From Deltaproteobacteria bacterium HGW-Deltaproteobacteria-6 (GTDB lineage: Bacteria; Desulfobacterota; Syntrophia; Syntrophales; Smithellaceae): a stretch of 64,000 bases of DNA. The stretch's first letter is position 1, and each line of letters begins with the position of its first letter. The position numbers and the translations under genes are program-made. The notes below the pieces were generated by a model that ran no database searches, was not told the DNA's origin, and saw nothing but the letters and a program-made list of their open reading frames with translations. The DNA lies in the NCBI GenBank assembly GCA_002840435.1, contig PHAT01000001.1:180300-244299 (forward strand), read 5' to 3'. Below, one piece after another: positions 1-10,337 of this stretch.

Positions 1-479
1 AACTCAAAGCGCCAGGTGACATAAATCAGAATAGCCAGCCAGGAAAAAATAACAGCAATAATGGCCTTTCGCGTAAAATCCGCACTGACTTTAGATCCGA
101 CGACTTCCACCCGCCGGATTTCATAATCCTTGTTGAAAGCGGCAGTGAGCGGTTGTTCCACATTGGCGGCCAGTATCTTTTGATCGGAGAAAGATTCCGA
201 TGTGCGAATCAAAAATTCATTGACGCCGAACTGTTGAATCGTGCTGTTTGCCAGCTTCGTTGATTGGAGAGACGCACGAATTTGATCGGCGGTTATATTC
301 TTTGAAAATTTAACCTGAATGATTGAGCCGCCGGCGAAGTCAATACCAAGATTAAAACCGCCATGAAAGATAATCGATCCAATGCCGATAATGATCAGGA
401 TGGCTGATAGAACCATCGCATACTTCATTTTTCCGACAAAATCTACGTTAACACCTGGTTTTATCAACTCCATGCTCAT
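1..479 (-). CDS. secF: SecF, protein-export membrane protein (partial, C-terminus beyond window)
   Basis: SecF pairs with SecD in the inner membrane and uses the proton gradient to help SecYEG-SecA preprotein translocation. Reading the minus strand from the ATG whose A is at 479 gives MSMELIKPGVNVDFVGK, then a first membrane helix, the family motif GIDFAGGS, a periplasmic domain and the start of helix 2 before the window edge. A GGAG lies 7 bases upstream of this ATG. The gene follows secD by 27 bases in one operon. About 159 codons are visible, roughly half of a normal SecF. The frame is open to base 1, so the truncation is only the window boundary. Confidence 0.93.
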   Translation of the reverse strand, partial: MSMELIKPGVNVDFVGKMKYAMVLSAILIIIGIGSIIFHGGFNLGIDFAGGSIIQVKFSKNITADQIRASLQSTKLANSTIQQFGVNEFLIRTSESFSDQKILAANVEQPLTAAFNKDYEIRRVEVVGSKVSADFTRKAIIAVIFSWLAILIYVTWRFE

Positions 480-506
480 ACTATATCTCCTGCGTGCGCT
501 TGAATT

Positions 507-2108
507 TTAAATACTAATTTTTTTAATGTTATAGTTCTGTGTGACATAATCGAAGATAACCCTGGTAACAAAAATGGCGGTAAAAAGACTGGCCAGCAGG
601 CCAATGATTGTTGTTACCGCGAATCCTTTGATCGGGCCTGTTCCGAAAAACATCAAAACAAGGGCAGCGATGATGCCTGTAATATGCGTGTCAATGATGG
701 TAATAAAAGCCCTGTCGTAACCCATATCGAGAGCCATGCGAGGTGTTTTTCCCGTCCGCAACTCTTCACGGATTCTTTCAAAAATCAGAATGTTCGCATC
801 CACGGCTACGCCGACCGTGAGGAGCATGCCGGCAATGCCCGGTAATGTCAGGGTTGCCCGGAAAGCTGCAAGAGCCGCCAAAATCAGAAATATATTGATA
901 ATGAGGGCAATATCGGCAACCGCGCCGGAAAGACGGTAATAAACAACCATGAAGAGAATAACCAGAAGCGAACCGATGATGGTTGCCAGAACACCCTGCC
1001 GGATCGAATCGCTGCCCAACGACGGACCGACCGTTCTTTCTTCCAGAATGTTGACCGGGGCGGGCAGGGCGCCGGCGCGCAGGACAATAGCCAGATCGCG
1101 CGCTTCATCCATGGTAAAGTTGCCGGTAATCTGCGCCTGGCCGCCGGAAATTCTTTCCTGGATGACCGGTGCCGAATGGACAACGCCGTCGAGAACAATC
1201 GCCAGATGTTTACGGACGTTTTCATTGGTAATGCGGTCGAAGTCCGCAGCGCCCTGAGCGTTGAATTTGATGGAGACGTGAGGTTCGCCGAAACGGTCGG
1301 AAATCTGGACCTTGGCGGTTTCCAGAGACGCTCCGGTCAGGAGCGTTTTGTTTTTTAATAAATAGGGCACCTGGCCCCTCTGACCGCTGGATTTGTCTGT
1401 ACGCGAACCGTAAGCGATGACTGATCCCTCGGGAACGCTCCCGCGAAGAGCTTCATCCAGAGAATGTTCTTCATCGACGATTTTGAATTCCAGAAGCGCC
1501 GTTTTACCGATCAGATTTTTCGCTCTTTCCGGATCTTTGACCCCGGGGAGCTGAATCAATATCCGGTTGTCGCCTTCCGGTATAATTTCAGGTTCCGCGA
1601 CGCCGAACTGGTCCACGCGGTTGCGGATTGTTTCCAGGGAATGTTCGATGGTCAATTTTTTCAGATCGACCGCTCTTTTGTCATTGATTCTTAATGTTAC
1701 CAATTGTCCTCCGTCGCGAGGAGTGGTTGAGGCTATTTCCAGATCAGGAAACTGGTCTTTCAATACTTTTTCCAGAGTCGTTTTGCCTGCCGATTCGGTC
1801 AGTTCCAGTGAAATTGTGGCACCCTTGGATTTTTCCACATTCCGGAAACGGACTTTGCTTTCCATCAACGATTCTTTCAAATCATTGGATGTTCGCTCCA
1901 TCATGGATTCCAGAGCTTTGTCCGTATCAATTTCCATCAGAAGATGCATGCCGCCCTGCAAATCCAGGCCCAGATGAATCTTCTCCTTGGGCAGATATTG
2001 ATCCAATGGCGACGGAATATTACTGACGAAGGTCGGTATCAAAAAGTATAAAGCAGCAAGGCACACAACTGCAGTGATCGCTATCCTGATTTTTAAAGAT
2101 TTGAACAT
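507..2108 (-). CDS. secD: SecD, protein-export membrane protein
   Basis: SecD forms the SecDF complex that pulls preproteins across the inner membrane using the proton motive force. The 533-aa protein has an N-terminal helix (about 8-28), the motif LGLDLQGGMHLL after it, a large periplasmic domain with the LETIRNRVDQFGVAEP segment, and a C-terminal block of five helices containing TVGVAVDANILIFERIREE, all diagnostic. Length is typical for the deltaproteobacterial form. The ATG is preceded by AAGGGG at good spacing. It lies between yajC (upstream) and secF (downstream), the standard queA-tgt-yajC-secD-secF order. Confidence 0.97.
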   Translation of the reverse strand: MFKSLKIRIAITAVVCLAALYFLIPTFVSNIPSPLDQYLPKEKIHLGLDLQGGMHLLMEIDTDKALESMMERTSNDLKESLMESKVRFRNVEKSKGATISLELTESAGKTTLEKVLKDQFPDLEIASTTPRDGGQLVTLRINDKRAVDLKKLTIEHSLETIRNRVDQFGVAEPEIIPEGDNRILIQLPGVKDPERAKNLIGKTALLEFKIVDEEHSLDEALRGSVPEGSVIAYGSRTDKSSGQRGQVPYLLKNKTLLTGASLETAKVQISDRFGEPHVSIKFNAQGAADFDRITNENVRKHLAIVLDGVVHSAPVIQERISGGQAQITGNFTMDEARDLAIVLRAGALPAPVNILEERTVGPSLGSDSIRQGVLATIIGSLLVILFMVVYYRLSGAVADIALIINIFLILAALAAFRATLTLPGIAGMLLTVGVAVDANILIFERIREELRTGKTPRMALDMGYDRAFITIIDTHITGIIAALVLMFFGTGPIKGFAVTTIIGLLASLFTAIFVTRVIFDYVTQNYNIKKISI

Positions 2109-2134
2109 GAAATGCCCCTTTCTATACTATACGA

Positions 2135-2488
2135 TTACTTTGTCGTCGCCGGAGTGGGAGAACCCGATTTCTGAAGAACAGCGCCGACCGCACTTCGGGA
2201 AACTTTGATTCTGACCTTGTCGGCAATTTCCAGAGTGACGACCGCATCGGCCAGGCCGGTGACTTTGCCGTAAATGCCGCCGCTGGTTATAACCGTATCC
2301 CCGTAAGCGAGATTATCCAACATGGCTTTAAGTTCTTTTTGCTTCTTCTGCTGGGGGCGGATCATTAAGAAATAAAAGATACCGAAGATCACCACCATCA
2401 TGACGATAAAACTCCAATCACCGACGCCGCCTGCTCCCGCTGCCGGTGCTCCCTGATTGCCACCCATTGCGTATGCTGTTGATATCAA
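2135..2488 (-). CDS. yajC: YajC, preprotein translocase accessory subunit
   Basis: YajC is a small single-pass inner-membrane protein that joins SecDF. The 117-aa product has one helix (about 25-43) followed by the hallmark RPQQKKQKEL and the beta-rich DTVITSGGIYGKV region. Translation probably begins at a TTG codon at 2488, since AGGAGG sits 8 bases upstream of it and the first in-frame ATG is too far from that site. A Gly/Ala-rich stretch precedes the helix. It is the third gene of the queA-tgt-yajC-secD-secF run. Confidence 0.95.
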   Translation of the reverse strand: MISTAYAMGGNQGAPAAGAGGVGDWSFIVMMVVIFGIFYFLMIRPQQKKQKELKAMLDNLAYGDTVITSGGIYGKVTGLADAVVTLEIADKVRIKVSRSAVGAVLQKSGSPTPATTK

Positions 2489-2549
2489 TTTTAGTTCCTC
2501 CTTGTAAGTTGCCTTTTATCAGAATATTTTATTATTTCACCCTATTTTA

Positions 2550-3653
<1,104 letters not shown>

Positions 3654-4694
3654 CTATAAAATCAGCATGCAATCGCCGTAACTGTAAAATAAATAGCGTT
3701 TATCAATGGCCCGGGCGTAGGCTTCCCTGATAAAATCCGTGCCGGCAAAGGCGCAGACCAGCAAAAATAAAGATGACTGGGGCAGATGAAAATTAGTCAA
3801 GAGCCCATTCACTATTTTGAATGAATAGCCCGGATAAATATAAAGACAGGTTTCACCGGATTGAGGCGAAACCGTTCTATCTTTATCGGCCGCGCTTTCC
3901 AGGGTTCGGGTTGACGTTGTGCCTACGGCAATGACCCGCCGGGCATTATTGATTTTCTCCGCCGTACCGGGGCTTATTTCAAAAAATTCCGTTTGCATGA
4001 TGTGATCTTCGACAGTTTCTGCTTCGATAGGTAAAAAGGTGCCAATGCCGACATGCAGCGTTATCGGAGCGATCTGGATGCCTTTGGCTTGCAGGGCGGC
4101 GAGGACGTCTGCTGAAAAATGAAGACCGGCGGTCGGGGCGGCAATGGAGCCCGCGGATTTTGCATATATGGTTTGATAGCGTTCGCGGTCATCCGTGTTG
4201 TCCGGTGCCACGCTTTTTTTTCGTTTGATGTAAGGAGGCAGCGGGGCGCGCCCAAAGCGCGCCAGGTAATTTTCAAAGCCGTCGGCTGCGCTGAACCGCA
4301 TCAGCCATTTTTTTTCGTTGACTCTGGCGATGATCTTTGCCTCGCAGGAGTGTCCGAGATCGATTGTGTCATTTTCACTGAGCCTTTTTCCGGGGCGTGC
4401 CAGCACTTCCCACAGCTCAGAACCGTCTTTTTTCTCTTTGCAGGTCAGAAGCAGTATTTCGAGAATCGCCCCGGTGGATTTTTTGCCGTAAATTCTGGCT
4501 GGAATGACGCGGGAGTCGTTGATAACCAGCACATCGCCCCGTTCAAGACATTCCGGCAATAAGGAGAATTGGCCGTCCTCAATGGCCTTTTCCCGGCGGT
4601 GAAGCCTCATCATGCGAGAGGCATCCCTTTGCGGACGGGCGTGTTGCGCGATCAGCTCCTCGGGCAGACTATATGAAAAATCCGTTAACTTCAT
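3654..4694 (-). CDS. queA: S-adenosylmethionine:tRNA ribosyltransferase-isomerase
   Basis: QueA transfers and isomerises the ribosyl group of SAM onto preQ1-modified tRNA to give epoxyqueuosine. The 346-aa protein starts KLTDFSYSLPEELIAQHARPQRDASR, contains the conserved GSIAAPTAGLHFS and GIGTF motifs, and ends with the typical LLTNFHLPQSSLFLLVCAF and YSYGDCMLIL. GGAG stands 7 bases upstream of the ATG. It is directly followed by tgt (9-base gap), so both tRNA-modifying steps are co-transcribed. Confidence 0.97.
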   Translation of the reverse strand: MKLTDFSYSLPEELIAQHARPQRDASRMMRLHRREKAIEDGQFSLLPECLERGDVLVINDSRVIPARIYGKKSTGAILEILLLTCKEKKDGSELWEVLARPGKRLSENDTIDLGHSCEAKIIARVNEKKWLMRFSAADGFENYLARFGRAPLPPYIKRKKSVAPDNTDDRERYQTIYAKSAGSIAAPTAGLHFSADVLAALQAKGIQIAPITLHVGIGTFLPIEAETVEDHIMQTEFFEISPGTAEKINNARRVIAVGTTSTRTLESAADKDRTVSPQSGETCLYIYPGYSFKIVNGLLTNFHLPQSSLFLLVCAFAGTDFIREAYARAIDKRYLFYSYGDCMLIL

Positions 4695-4764
4695 CGTTGC
4701 TCCGGCAAAAGTGAAAAAGTTTAGGCAAATAATCAGAATAAGATGCGGCTGTCAATCAAAACCG

Positions 4765-4950
4765 TCAGCGCCGCCCGAAATAAAGCAGGATCAGACCGGC
4801 AATAACGGCGCAAATGCCGAGAATCCGCAGCGTGGAATCCGGCAGAGTCGTGATTTTAAGCAGATAGGGTTTCAATTTTTCGGGAAAAACCAGGTAGGGA
4901 AGGCCTTCAACAATAAAAACCATGCCCATTACACAAAGGAAATAATCCAT
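4765..4950 (-). CDS. DUF2065 family small membrane protein
   Basis: A 61-aa protein with two hydrophobic helices (about 3-20 and 42-58) separated by a short KLKPYLLKI linker. It matches the small DUF2065 family, usually found near mazG or hflKC; the function is unknown. The start is the ATG at 4950, only 4 bases after the mazG stop, which suggests translational coupling. A longer upstream reading in this frame would run backwards through mazG and is a shadow. Confidence 0.8.
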   Translation of the reverse strand: MDYFLCVMGMVFIVEGLPYLVFPEKLKPYLLKITTLPDSTLRILGICAVIAGLILLYFGRR

Positions 4951-4954
4951 GGAG

Positions 4955-5755
4955 CTATATCCTCTTTTCCTTGGCGTCGTTCCAGAGCGCGTCCATATCG
5001 CTTTGCGTCGCGTCCGCGGGCGATTGGCCGCGGGTGGACAGCTGCTTCGTGATATAGGCAAAACGCCGTAAAAATTTATCAATAGCGCCTGTTGCCGCCG
5101 TTTCGGCGTCCACGGAAAGAAAGCGGCTGAGATTCACCAGGGTGAAAAAGATGTCGCCCACTTCTTCTTCTATTGCTTGCGCATCAGCTTTTTGCCGCGC
5201 CTGGGCAAGTTCTTCAAGCTCTTCGTGCAGTTTTTTCAGGACATCATCGGTATTTTGCCAGTCAAAACCGCAGCCGGCGGCAACGGTCGTGATTTTTTGC
5301 GCTCTTTTCAACGCGGGCAGCGAACGCGGGATGTTACCGAAGAGATCATTGTCCAGAGCCTTGCCGCCTCGCTCTTTCTTTTTAATTTCCTGCCAGTTTT
5401 CTTTTACTTCCCGGACGGAGTTGACTTTGACATCTCCGAAAACATGCGGATGGCGACGGATCATTTTTTCTTTAATGGCCGCCATCACGTCGGCCAGCGA
5501 AAATTCTCCGGATTCGGACGCGATTTCAGTGATAAACAGGATTTGAAACAACAGATCTCCCAGCTCTTCCTGAATGTGCCCTGGATTGTTTTCGGCAAGG
5601 GCGTCTTGCACTTCATAGGATTCGTCCAGAAGATATCTGCCGATGTCCTGCTTGGTCTGCTTCTGGTCCCAGGGGCACCCGTCCGGCGCTCGCAGTTTTT
5701 TAATCAGCGCGATCAGTTCCTGCAATTCTTCTTGAGCATTGTTTGTGGAATTCAT
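4955..5755 (-). CDS. mazG: Nucleoside triphosphate pyrophosphohydrolase MazG
   Basis: MazG hydrolyses NTPs and dNTPs to monophosphates, a house-cleaning enzyme that also affects the (p)ppGpp response. The 266-aa sequence has two MazG domains. The N-terminal one begins LIALIKKLRAPDGCPWDQKQT and carries EELGDLLFQILF; the C-terminal one carries EELEELAQA and EEVGDIFFTLVNL. Both show the EExxE/ExxD metal-binding helices. It is the first gene of the minus-strand run leading to secF and is divergent from the transporter at 5875. Confidence 0.95.
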   Translation of the reverse strand: MNSTNNAQEELQELIALIKKLRAPDGCPWDQKQTKQDIGRYLLDESYEVQDALAENNPGHIQEELGDLLFQILFITEIASESGEFSLADVMAAIKEKMIRRHPHVFGDVKVNSVREVKENWQEIKKKERGGKALDNDLFGNIPRSLPALKRAQKITTVAAGCGFDWQNTDDVLKKLHEELEELAQARQKADAQAIEEEVGDIFFTLVNLSRFLSVDAETAATGAIDKFLRRFAYITKQLSTRGQSPADATQSDMDALWNDAKEKRI

Positions 5756-5874
5756 TTTATATCATCATCCTCATTTACGAGTCGGGCAGGTAATTAGCAC
5801 AATAAGGAAATGCTGACAATAATTTATCTATAGAAATCGTTTGGATTTTTCCCGTGCCATAGGACAGGCGCCAT

Positions 5875-6810
5875 TTGCCGAATAACCCTGTTGACATGAA
5901 AGGCAGACTTTCTTATAGTTCGTCCATGTTGAAAACCGCTCACCTCTATAAAGGCATTATTTTTATAATGCTTTCGGAATTATTTTTTACCATAGCAACC
6001 ATCTTTTCCAAGCTGCTCACCAACTCATCGGATGTATCCGCACTGGAAGTAACGTTTTCCCGTTTTTTTCTGGGATTGATTGTTGCCGCGGTAATTGTTT
6101 ACAAGAATTCGCTGTCGCTTGTGCCGAATAAATTATCCCTGCTGATCTGGCGGGGCGTGCTCAACACCGTTGCCGTCATTTTATTTTTCCTGGCGTCGCA
6201 ATACACGACGATCACGAACACCCACATGCTCAATATGACCTATCCCTTTTTTATCTTTCTTTTCGCACCGCTTTTTTTCCGTGAGGAAAAAATATCGCCT
6301 TTTATGTACTTGATTTTGATTGCCGCCCTTGCCGGCATCTGGCTGGTGATCAATCCCGATCTGAATGCCGTCAACAAGGGGGATGTTTTCGGCTTGCTGT
6401 CGGGGATCGTTTCAGCCTTCGCCATTATCACGCTGAACATGGCCCGGAAAAACGATTCAACGCCGGTCATTCTTTTTTATCTAATGTCCATCGGGACGGT
6501 GTTGAACGGTCTGGCGATGCTGCCGGTTTTTGTCTGGCCGCAAGGCGGTCAGTGGTTGCTTTTGCTGGCATCGGCTGCGGTGGGTGTTCTGGGTCAGATT
6601 TGCATTACCTACGGTTATAAATTCATTACCGCACGCGCCGGATCGCTGATTTCCTCATCCCGGATTTTCTATGCCGTTGTGCTGGGCATGATGATTTTCA
6701 GCGAAGACCTGACGCTGCGTATCGCCATGGGTGGTTTGCTGATTCTTCTTTCGATTGTGGCTGTAACCTGGCTTCACAAACCGGATAACGACGTTCAATC
6801 AAACCCGTAA
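5875..6810 (+). CDS. EamA/DMT-family transporter
   Basis: A polytopic inner-membrane protein with about ten predicted helices in two homologous halves, typical of the drug/metabolite transporter superfamily; the substrate cannot be told. The first half starts GIIFIMLSELFFTIATIFSK and the second has DVFGLLSGIVSAFAIITLN, each with the EamA fold spacing. The start is uncertain: TTG at 5875 has AGGA about 10 bases upstream, while ATG codons at 5896 and 5926 lack a clear ribosome site. It stands alone, divergent from mazG and convergent with the caspase-like gene. Confidence 0.85.
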   Translation: MPNNPVDMKGRLSYSSSMLKTAHLYKGIIFIMLSELFFTIATIFSKLLTNSSDVSALEVTFSRFFLGLIVAAVIVYKNSLSLVPNKLSLLIWRGVLNTVAVILFFLASQYTTITNTHMLNMTYPFFIFLFAPLFFREEKISPFMYLILIAALAGIWLVINPDLNAVNKGDVFGLLSGIVSAFAIITLNMARKNDSTPVILFYLMSIGTVLNGLAMLPVFVWPQGGQWLLLLASAAVGVLGQICITYGYKFITARAGSLISSSRIFYAVVLGMMIFSEDLTLRIAMGGLLILLSIVAVTWLHKPDNDVQSNP

Positions 6811-6960
6811 CGGACAAAACAGCATGAATGTCCTTCTGTCGAAAACATACAAGTGGTTTGAAAAGTCTGCCGGTAAAGAACGGCTCAGTCCAACGCATTT
6901 ATGTCAATGCATTGGGCGAAAGTCATCAATCCTGGTGATGATTCCGGGCGTTCTTTTTTT

Positions 6961-9951
6961 TTAGTTTACCCTGAACAACGGACTGTCTTTCCCGAAGTCG
7001 ATAATAAACGGCGTCTGGGGATGCCCCAGCCTGCCTGAAATTTCCGTTGTTTTGTCCTTCGAATACCGTCCCAGCTTGGTCACCGTTACCGTGCCGTCTT
7101 TTTCACGATCCACCTCACTGCCATTGGCAATTCCCTGCAGCAACGTATGCGTGTATAAACCATTGCCCTGATAGCCGTCGAGCGCAGTCTGCACGCTTCC
7201 CGCCGATGCAAAAATGTGCAACCCCATTTTTTTTGCCAATACGGACATCCGGGCATCGTACAGGCCGCTTACGATGGTGTCGACCCCTCCGGCATGGCAG
7301 GTATCAAAGACAAACAGCTGAGACAGAGATTTTATCTTCTTCGAGATTTCAACAATTTCATTGGAACTGATCAGGCTGGCCGTATTTAAGATCTTCCCGT
7401 CAAAACTGCTGGTAACGATGTAGTACTGACCCTGCAGCAACAGACCATGAGAAGCGTCAAAAAATATGAAGCGGTCTCCATGTTTTATCTTCTTGGACAG
7501 GCTGTCAATTGTGGACAGGATGTTTTGTTTACTGGCCTGCTGATTCACGAGTCTGATCAGATGAATATTTTCAGGCTTGTAAAGAGTGCGAGCCTTTGCG
7601 GACAGCCGGTTTGAAAAATCCGCGGCATCCTTGGCGGCATACTTGAGATTGATGGAGGCGTCACGATATTTGTCGATGCCAACAGACAGAATGTATAAAT
7701 GGGGCTCGTCTTGTTTTACCGTGGATGTAAACTTGGCTGTTTCCAAAAAGCTCTGTACGGTATTTGAGGCATTAAAAGCCGTCAGGCTGATTTCATTCTC
7801 TCCTGCGATCGTTTCAACTTCAACACAATTTTCAACGAGGTTGCCTTTCGGCGAAGCAAGTTGATTCTCGGATAATTTCTTCTCCTTAACCACCAGCGAA
7901 CGCATGTCCTGATAGACCGTTCTGCTATTGAGTGAGGCCAGCTGCATCTTTGCCGTAGTTTCGTTTTTGACCACTTCGCGGTAAAACCCGTCGGATTTGA
8001 TCAGCTTGCCGTTCTGGAAGATCCGGATTTCGCCGATTCCACCGCCTGCACTTTTGACGTGGTAGCAGATTTTTGCAGAAGGCAGGTTGGTTTCCCCGGG
8101 CAATGAACCGAAGCTGACTCTCGGCGGCGGGTTTCTGATGGCATCGCTCAGCGTCAACGTAACCAGGTCTACAATATTTTCCCCGTTGAGTTTTGCCGTC
8201 ACAATATCGGGACGGTAAAAGAGGTCATAAAACTGGTCAATCCCGTACACCTTGGTATTGACAAGAATGTTTAATGATTTATGACCGTTTTGCGATGAAT
8301 TGTAATAGCCTTCCTGGGTGACAACGATCCACTCGCCGTCATTCAAATCAACAAACTTGATAAATTCTTTCCCGGTATCGCCGTTCCATAAGCGTATCGT
8401 GCCGTCCGCTCCGCCGGATATAACCATATTTCGTGCGCTGGAGAAAGCGATGGATTTGACTTCACCCGTGTGTCCGGCAAGTGTCTGGAGTTCCCGTCCC
8501 GTGGCAACATCCCAGATTTTCACCATATTGTCCCGGGCCGCCGACACGATGCGTCCGCCGTCGGATGAAAACGCCAGAGCGTTAATTCTCCCTTTGTGTC
8601 CTGAAAAAGTTTTTATCTTTTGAGCCGTGGAAACGTCCCACAGACTGATGGCGCTGCCCCAGTTTCCAGAAAGCAGATATTTACCGTCGGGTGAAAAGAT
8701 AACCGTGCTGATGCGATTATCGAAAGCACGTAAATTCAAGGCCATTTTTTCAGCCATTCTCACAACGACTGCAGGAGGAGCATCCGCTGCAACGGGCGCG
8801 GCTGGAGCAGCTGGAGCGGGACGTGCGGCACCGCCTCGTCCTCTTCCGCCTGCGAATCGCGCGTTCTCTCTGGCAGCTTGATAGTCAGCTGCCGGCTTGT
8901 TCTCTTTAAAAGGTCCGACTTCGGTTGCCGTGGATACATCCCAAAGCTTGATTTTACCATCCCAGCTTCCGGAAACCACGTATTTGCCGTCCGGTGAAAA
9001 ACTTACAGAGTTCACCCAGGCTGTGTGTCCGGTGAATTTAAGTATTTCCTGTCCGGAGGCTATGTCCCAAAGCCTGATGATTTTATCACTGCCCGAGGTC
9101 AGCACAGTGCGGCCGTCGGGAGAGAAGGCTACTGAATCCAGCAGGTCATCTTTAGTATTTCCAATAAACGACTTTATTGCTTTTCCTGTTTCCACATCCC
9201 AGAGGATAGCTTTGTGGTTTGCACAGCCGGTGAGGACAAATTTGTCATCCGGCGAGAATGTGACGGAAAAAATGGCATCCTTAACATCTGCAAATGTGCG
9301 GATTTCTCTGCCTGTTGATGCATCCCAAAGCCTGAGCGATGTTCCACCTGCCGAAACAATCATCTTGCCGTTACGGGAATAATTCAGAGTTTCAATTTCA
9401 TTATGTCCCGGCGGCGCATAAATTTTAGCGGTGATGTCTGTAGCCGCAGGACCCGGACTTTCATCGACAGCTTTTGTTGTCCGTTCCTGCCCGCCGGCGT
9501 CAGGTGATTGTCCCATTCTTCCGACAACAGTCCTGATGGTGGGAGACAGACGAAATATGGACAAGACGATTCTGTCACCGGGGCTGGATCCGGAAACGGC
9601 GTGCTCCAGTTCACTGGTGCTTTTAATGGGCTGATAATTAAAGCCCACAATGATGTCATTGGGTTTTATGCCCATTTGCTCCGCGGTGCCGCCTTTTGTT
9701 ACGCCGGCAACCAGGACACCATCCTCCAGGCTTGTTAATCTTGAAAGCATCCTTTTATAGCCGCCTTCCAGCGTCTTTGACTGTAGCCCGAGCCAGGCCT
9801 GTTCATCGGCAAGTACATTACCGGGAATAGAAATGGATACGGCCAGGAGACAGGTGATCAGCGCGCAGATAGATATAAACGAAGTTAAAGAAAAAGACGG
9901 ATTTATTGATCCGATCTTAGAGCCATCTCTTTTATTATTTAAAGCCATCAT
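6961..9951 (-). CDS. Exported PDZ-WD40-caspase (peptidase C14) protein
   Basis: From the ATG at 9951 (AGGAGG just upstream) the protein has 996 aa. Order of parts: signal or anchor segment about 23-48; PDZ-like domain about 59-139; seven WD40 blades about 180-545, each ending in LWD/IWD-type motifs; a Gly/Ala/Pro-rich insertion between blades 4 and 5 (about 355-400); a linker with EWIVVTQEGYYNSS; and a C-terminal caspase-like domain about 750-990. The catalytic dyad is visible: His in FFDASHG (about 835) and Cys in FDTCHAG (about 885). Caspase-WD40 proteins are known in bacteria but roles are mostly unproven. An additional 46 codons upstream in frame lack a ribosome site. Confidence 0.88.
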   Translation of the reverse strand: MMALNNKRDGSKIGSINPSFSLTSFISICALITCLLAVSISIPGNVLADEQAWLGLQSKTLEGGYKRMLSRLTSLEDGVLVAGVTKGGTAEQMGIKPNDIIVGFNYQPIKSTSELEHAVSGSSPGDRIVLSIFRLSPTIRTVVGRMGQSPDAGGQERTTKAVDESPGPAATDITAKIYAPPGHNEIETLNYSRNGKMIVSAGGTSLRLWDASTGREIRTFADVKDAIFSVTFSPDDKFVLTGCANHKAILWDVETGKAIKSFIGNTKDDLLDSVAFSPDGRTVLTSGSDKIIRLWDIASGQEILKFTGHTAWVNSVSFSPDGKYVVSGSWDGKIKLWDVSTATEVGPFKENKPAADYQAARENARFAGGRGRGGAARPAPAAPAAPVAADAPPAVVVRMAEKMALNLRAFDNRISTVIFSPDGKYLLSGNWGSAISLWDVSTAQKIKTFSGHKGRINALAFSSDGGRIVSAARDNMVKIWDVATGRELQTLAGHTGEVKSIAFSSARNMVISGGADGTIRLWNGDTGKEFIKFVDLNDGEWIVVTQEGYYNSSQNGHKSLNILVNTKVYGIDQFYDLFYRPDIVTAKLNGENIVDLVTLTLSDAIRNPPPRVSFGSLPGETNLPSAKICYHVKSAGGGIGEIRIFQNGKLIKSDGFYREVVKNETTAKMQLASLNSRTVYQDMRSLVVKEKKLSENQLASPKGNLVENCVEVETIAGENEISLTAFNASNTVQSFLETAKFTSTVKQDEPHLYILSVGIDKYRDASINLKYAAKDAADFSNRLSAKARTLYKPENIHLIRLVNQQASKQNILSTIDSLSKKIKHGDRFIFFDASHGLLLQGQYYIVTSSFDGKILNTASLISSNEIVEISKKIKSLSQLFVFDTCHAGGVDTIVSGLYDARMSVLAKKMGLHIFASAGSVQTALDGYQGNGLYTHTLLQGIANGSEVDREKDGTVTVTKLGRYSKDKTTEISGRLGHPQTPFIIDFGKDSPLFRVN

Positions 9952-10337
9952 TCCTGAACCTCCTGAGTATTTGAATCGGGTACAATCTTTTTTGAATCTA
10001 AAGGTTGACTTTTGTTTTCTCTGTTTACAATCCGGCAACCAGACCGCACCATCTAAATTATTTAAATAGCATAAATACCGGGAAAACAATATTAATGATT
10101 ATGCCGCAAAACCTTAACTGTTTTCCGTTGAAGAGGGTTGCAGATTACAGTTGTATTAAATTCAATGATTACGGAATGGGAGCGGCAAATGCTTATGCTT
10201 TTACCGGTCAAAAAAAGCAGGATTTTGCTTTATGTATTTTTGTGCGTGGATCAGGCTTGATCAATGCTATTTGCCCATGTTTCATGGGCTTTTTGTTATT
10301 TCTTTCCGGAGTTGACGGTTCACAGTATCGCTAATGG
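9952..10337. other. Intergenic region with an orphan plus-strand hairpin
   Basis: This 386-base stretch lies upstream of the caspase-like gene and downstream of the deacetylase gene, both on the minus strand. It should hold the caspase gene promoter. ORFs in it have no ribosome site or recognisable composition. The only clear structure is the hairpin at 10273-10289. Confidence 0.5.
10273..10295 (+). terminator. Rho-independent terminator-like hairpin, plus strand
   Basis: GCCCATG, a TTT loop, CATGGGC and then a T-rich tail form a compact terminator reading rightwards. No plus-strand gene is evident upstream, so it may end an unannotated small RNA or protect against transcription entering the minus-strand genes. 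Confidence 0.55.

Noticed and set aside
10005-10334. 109-codon ORF between caspase and deacetylase genes
   Set aside because: No ribosome site, no recognisable motif, and it runs through a terminator hairpin.
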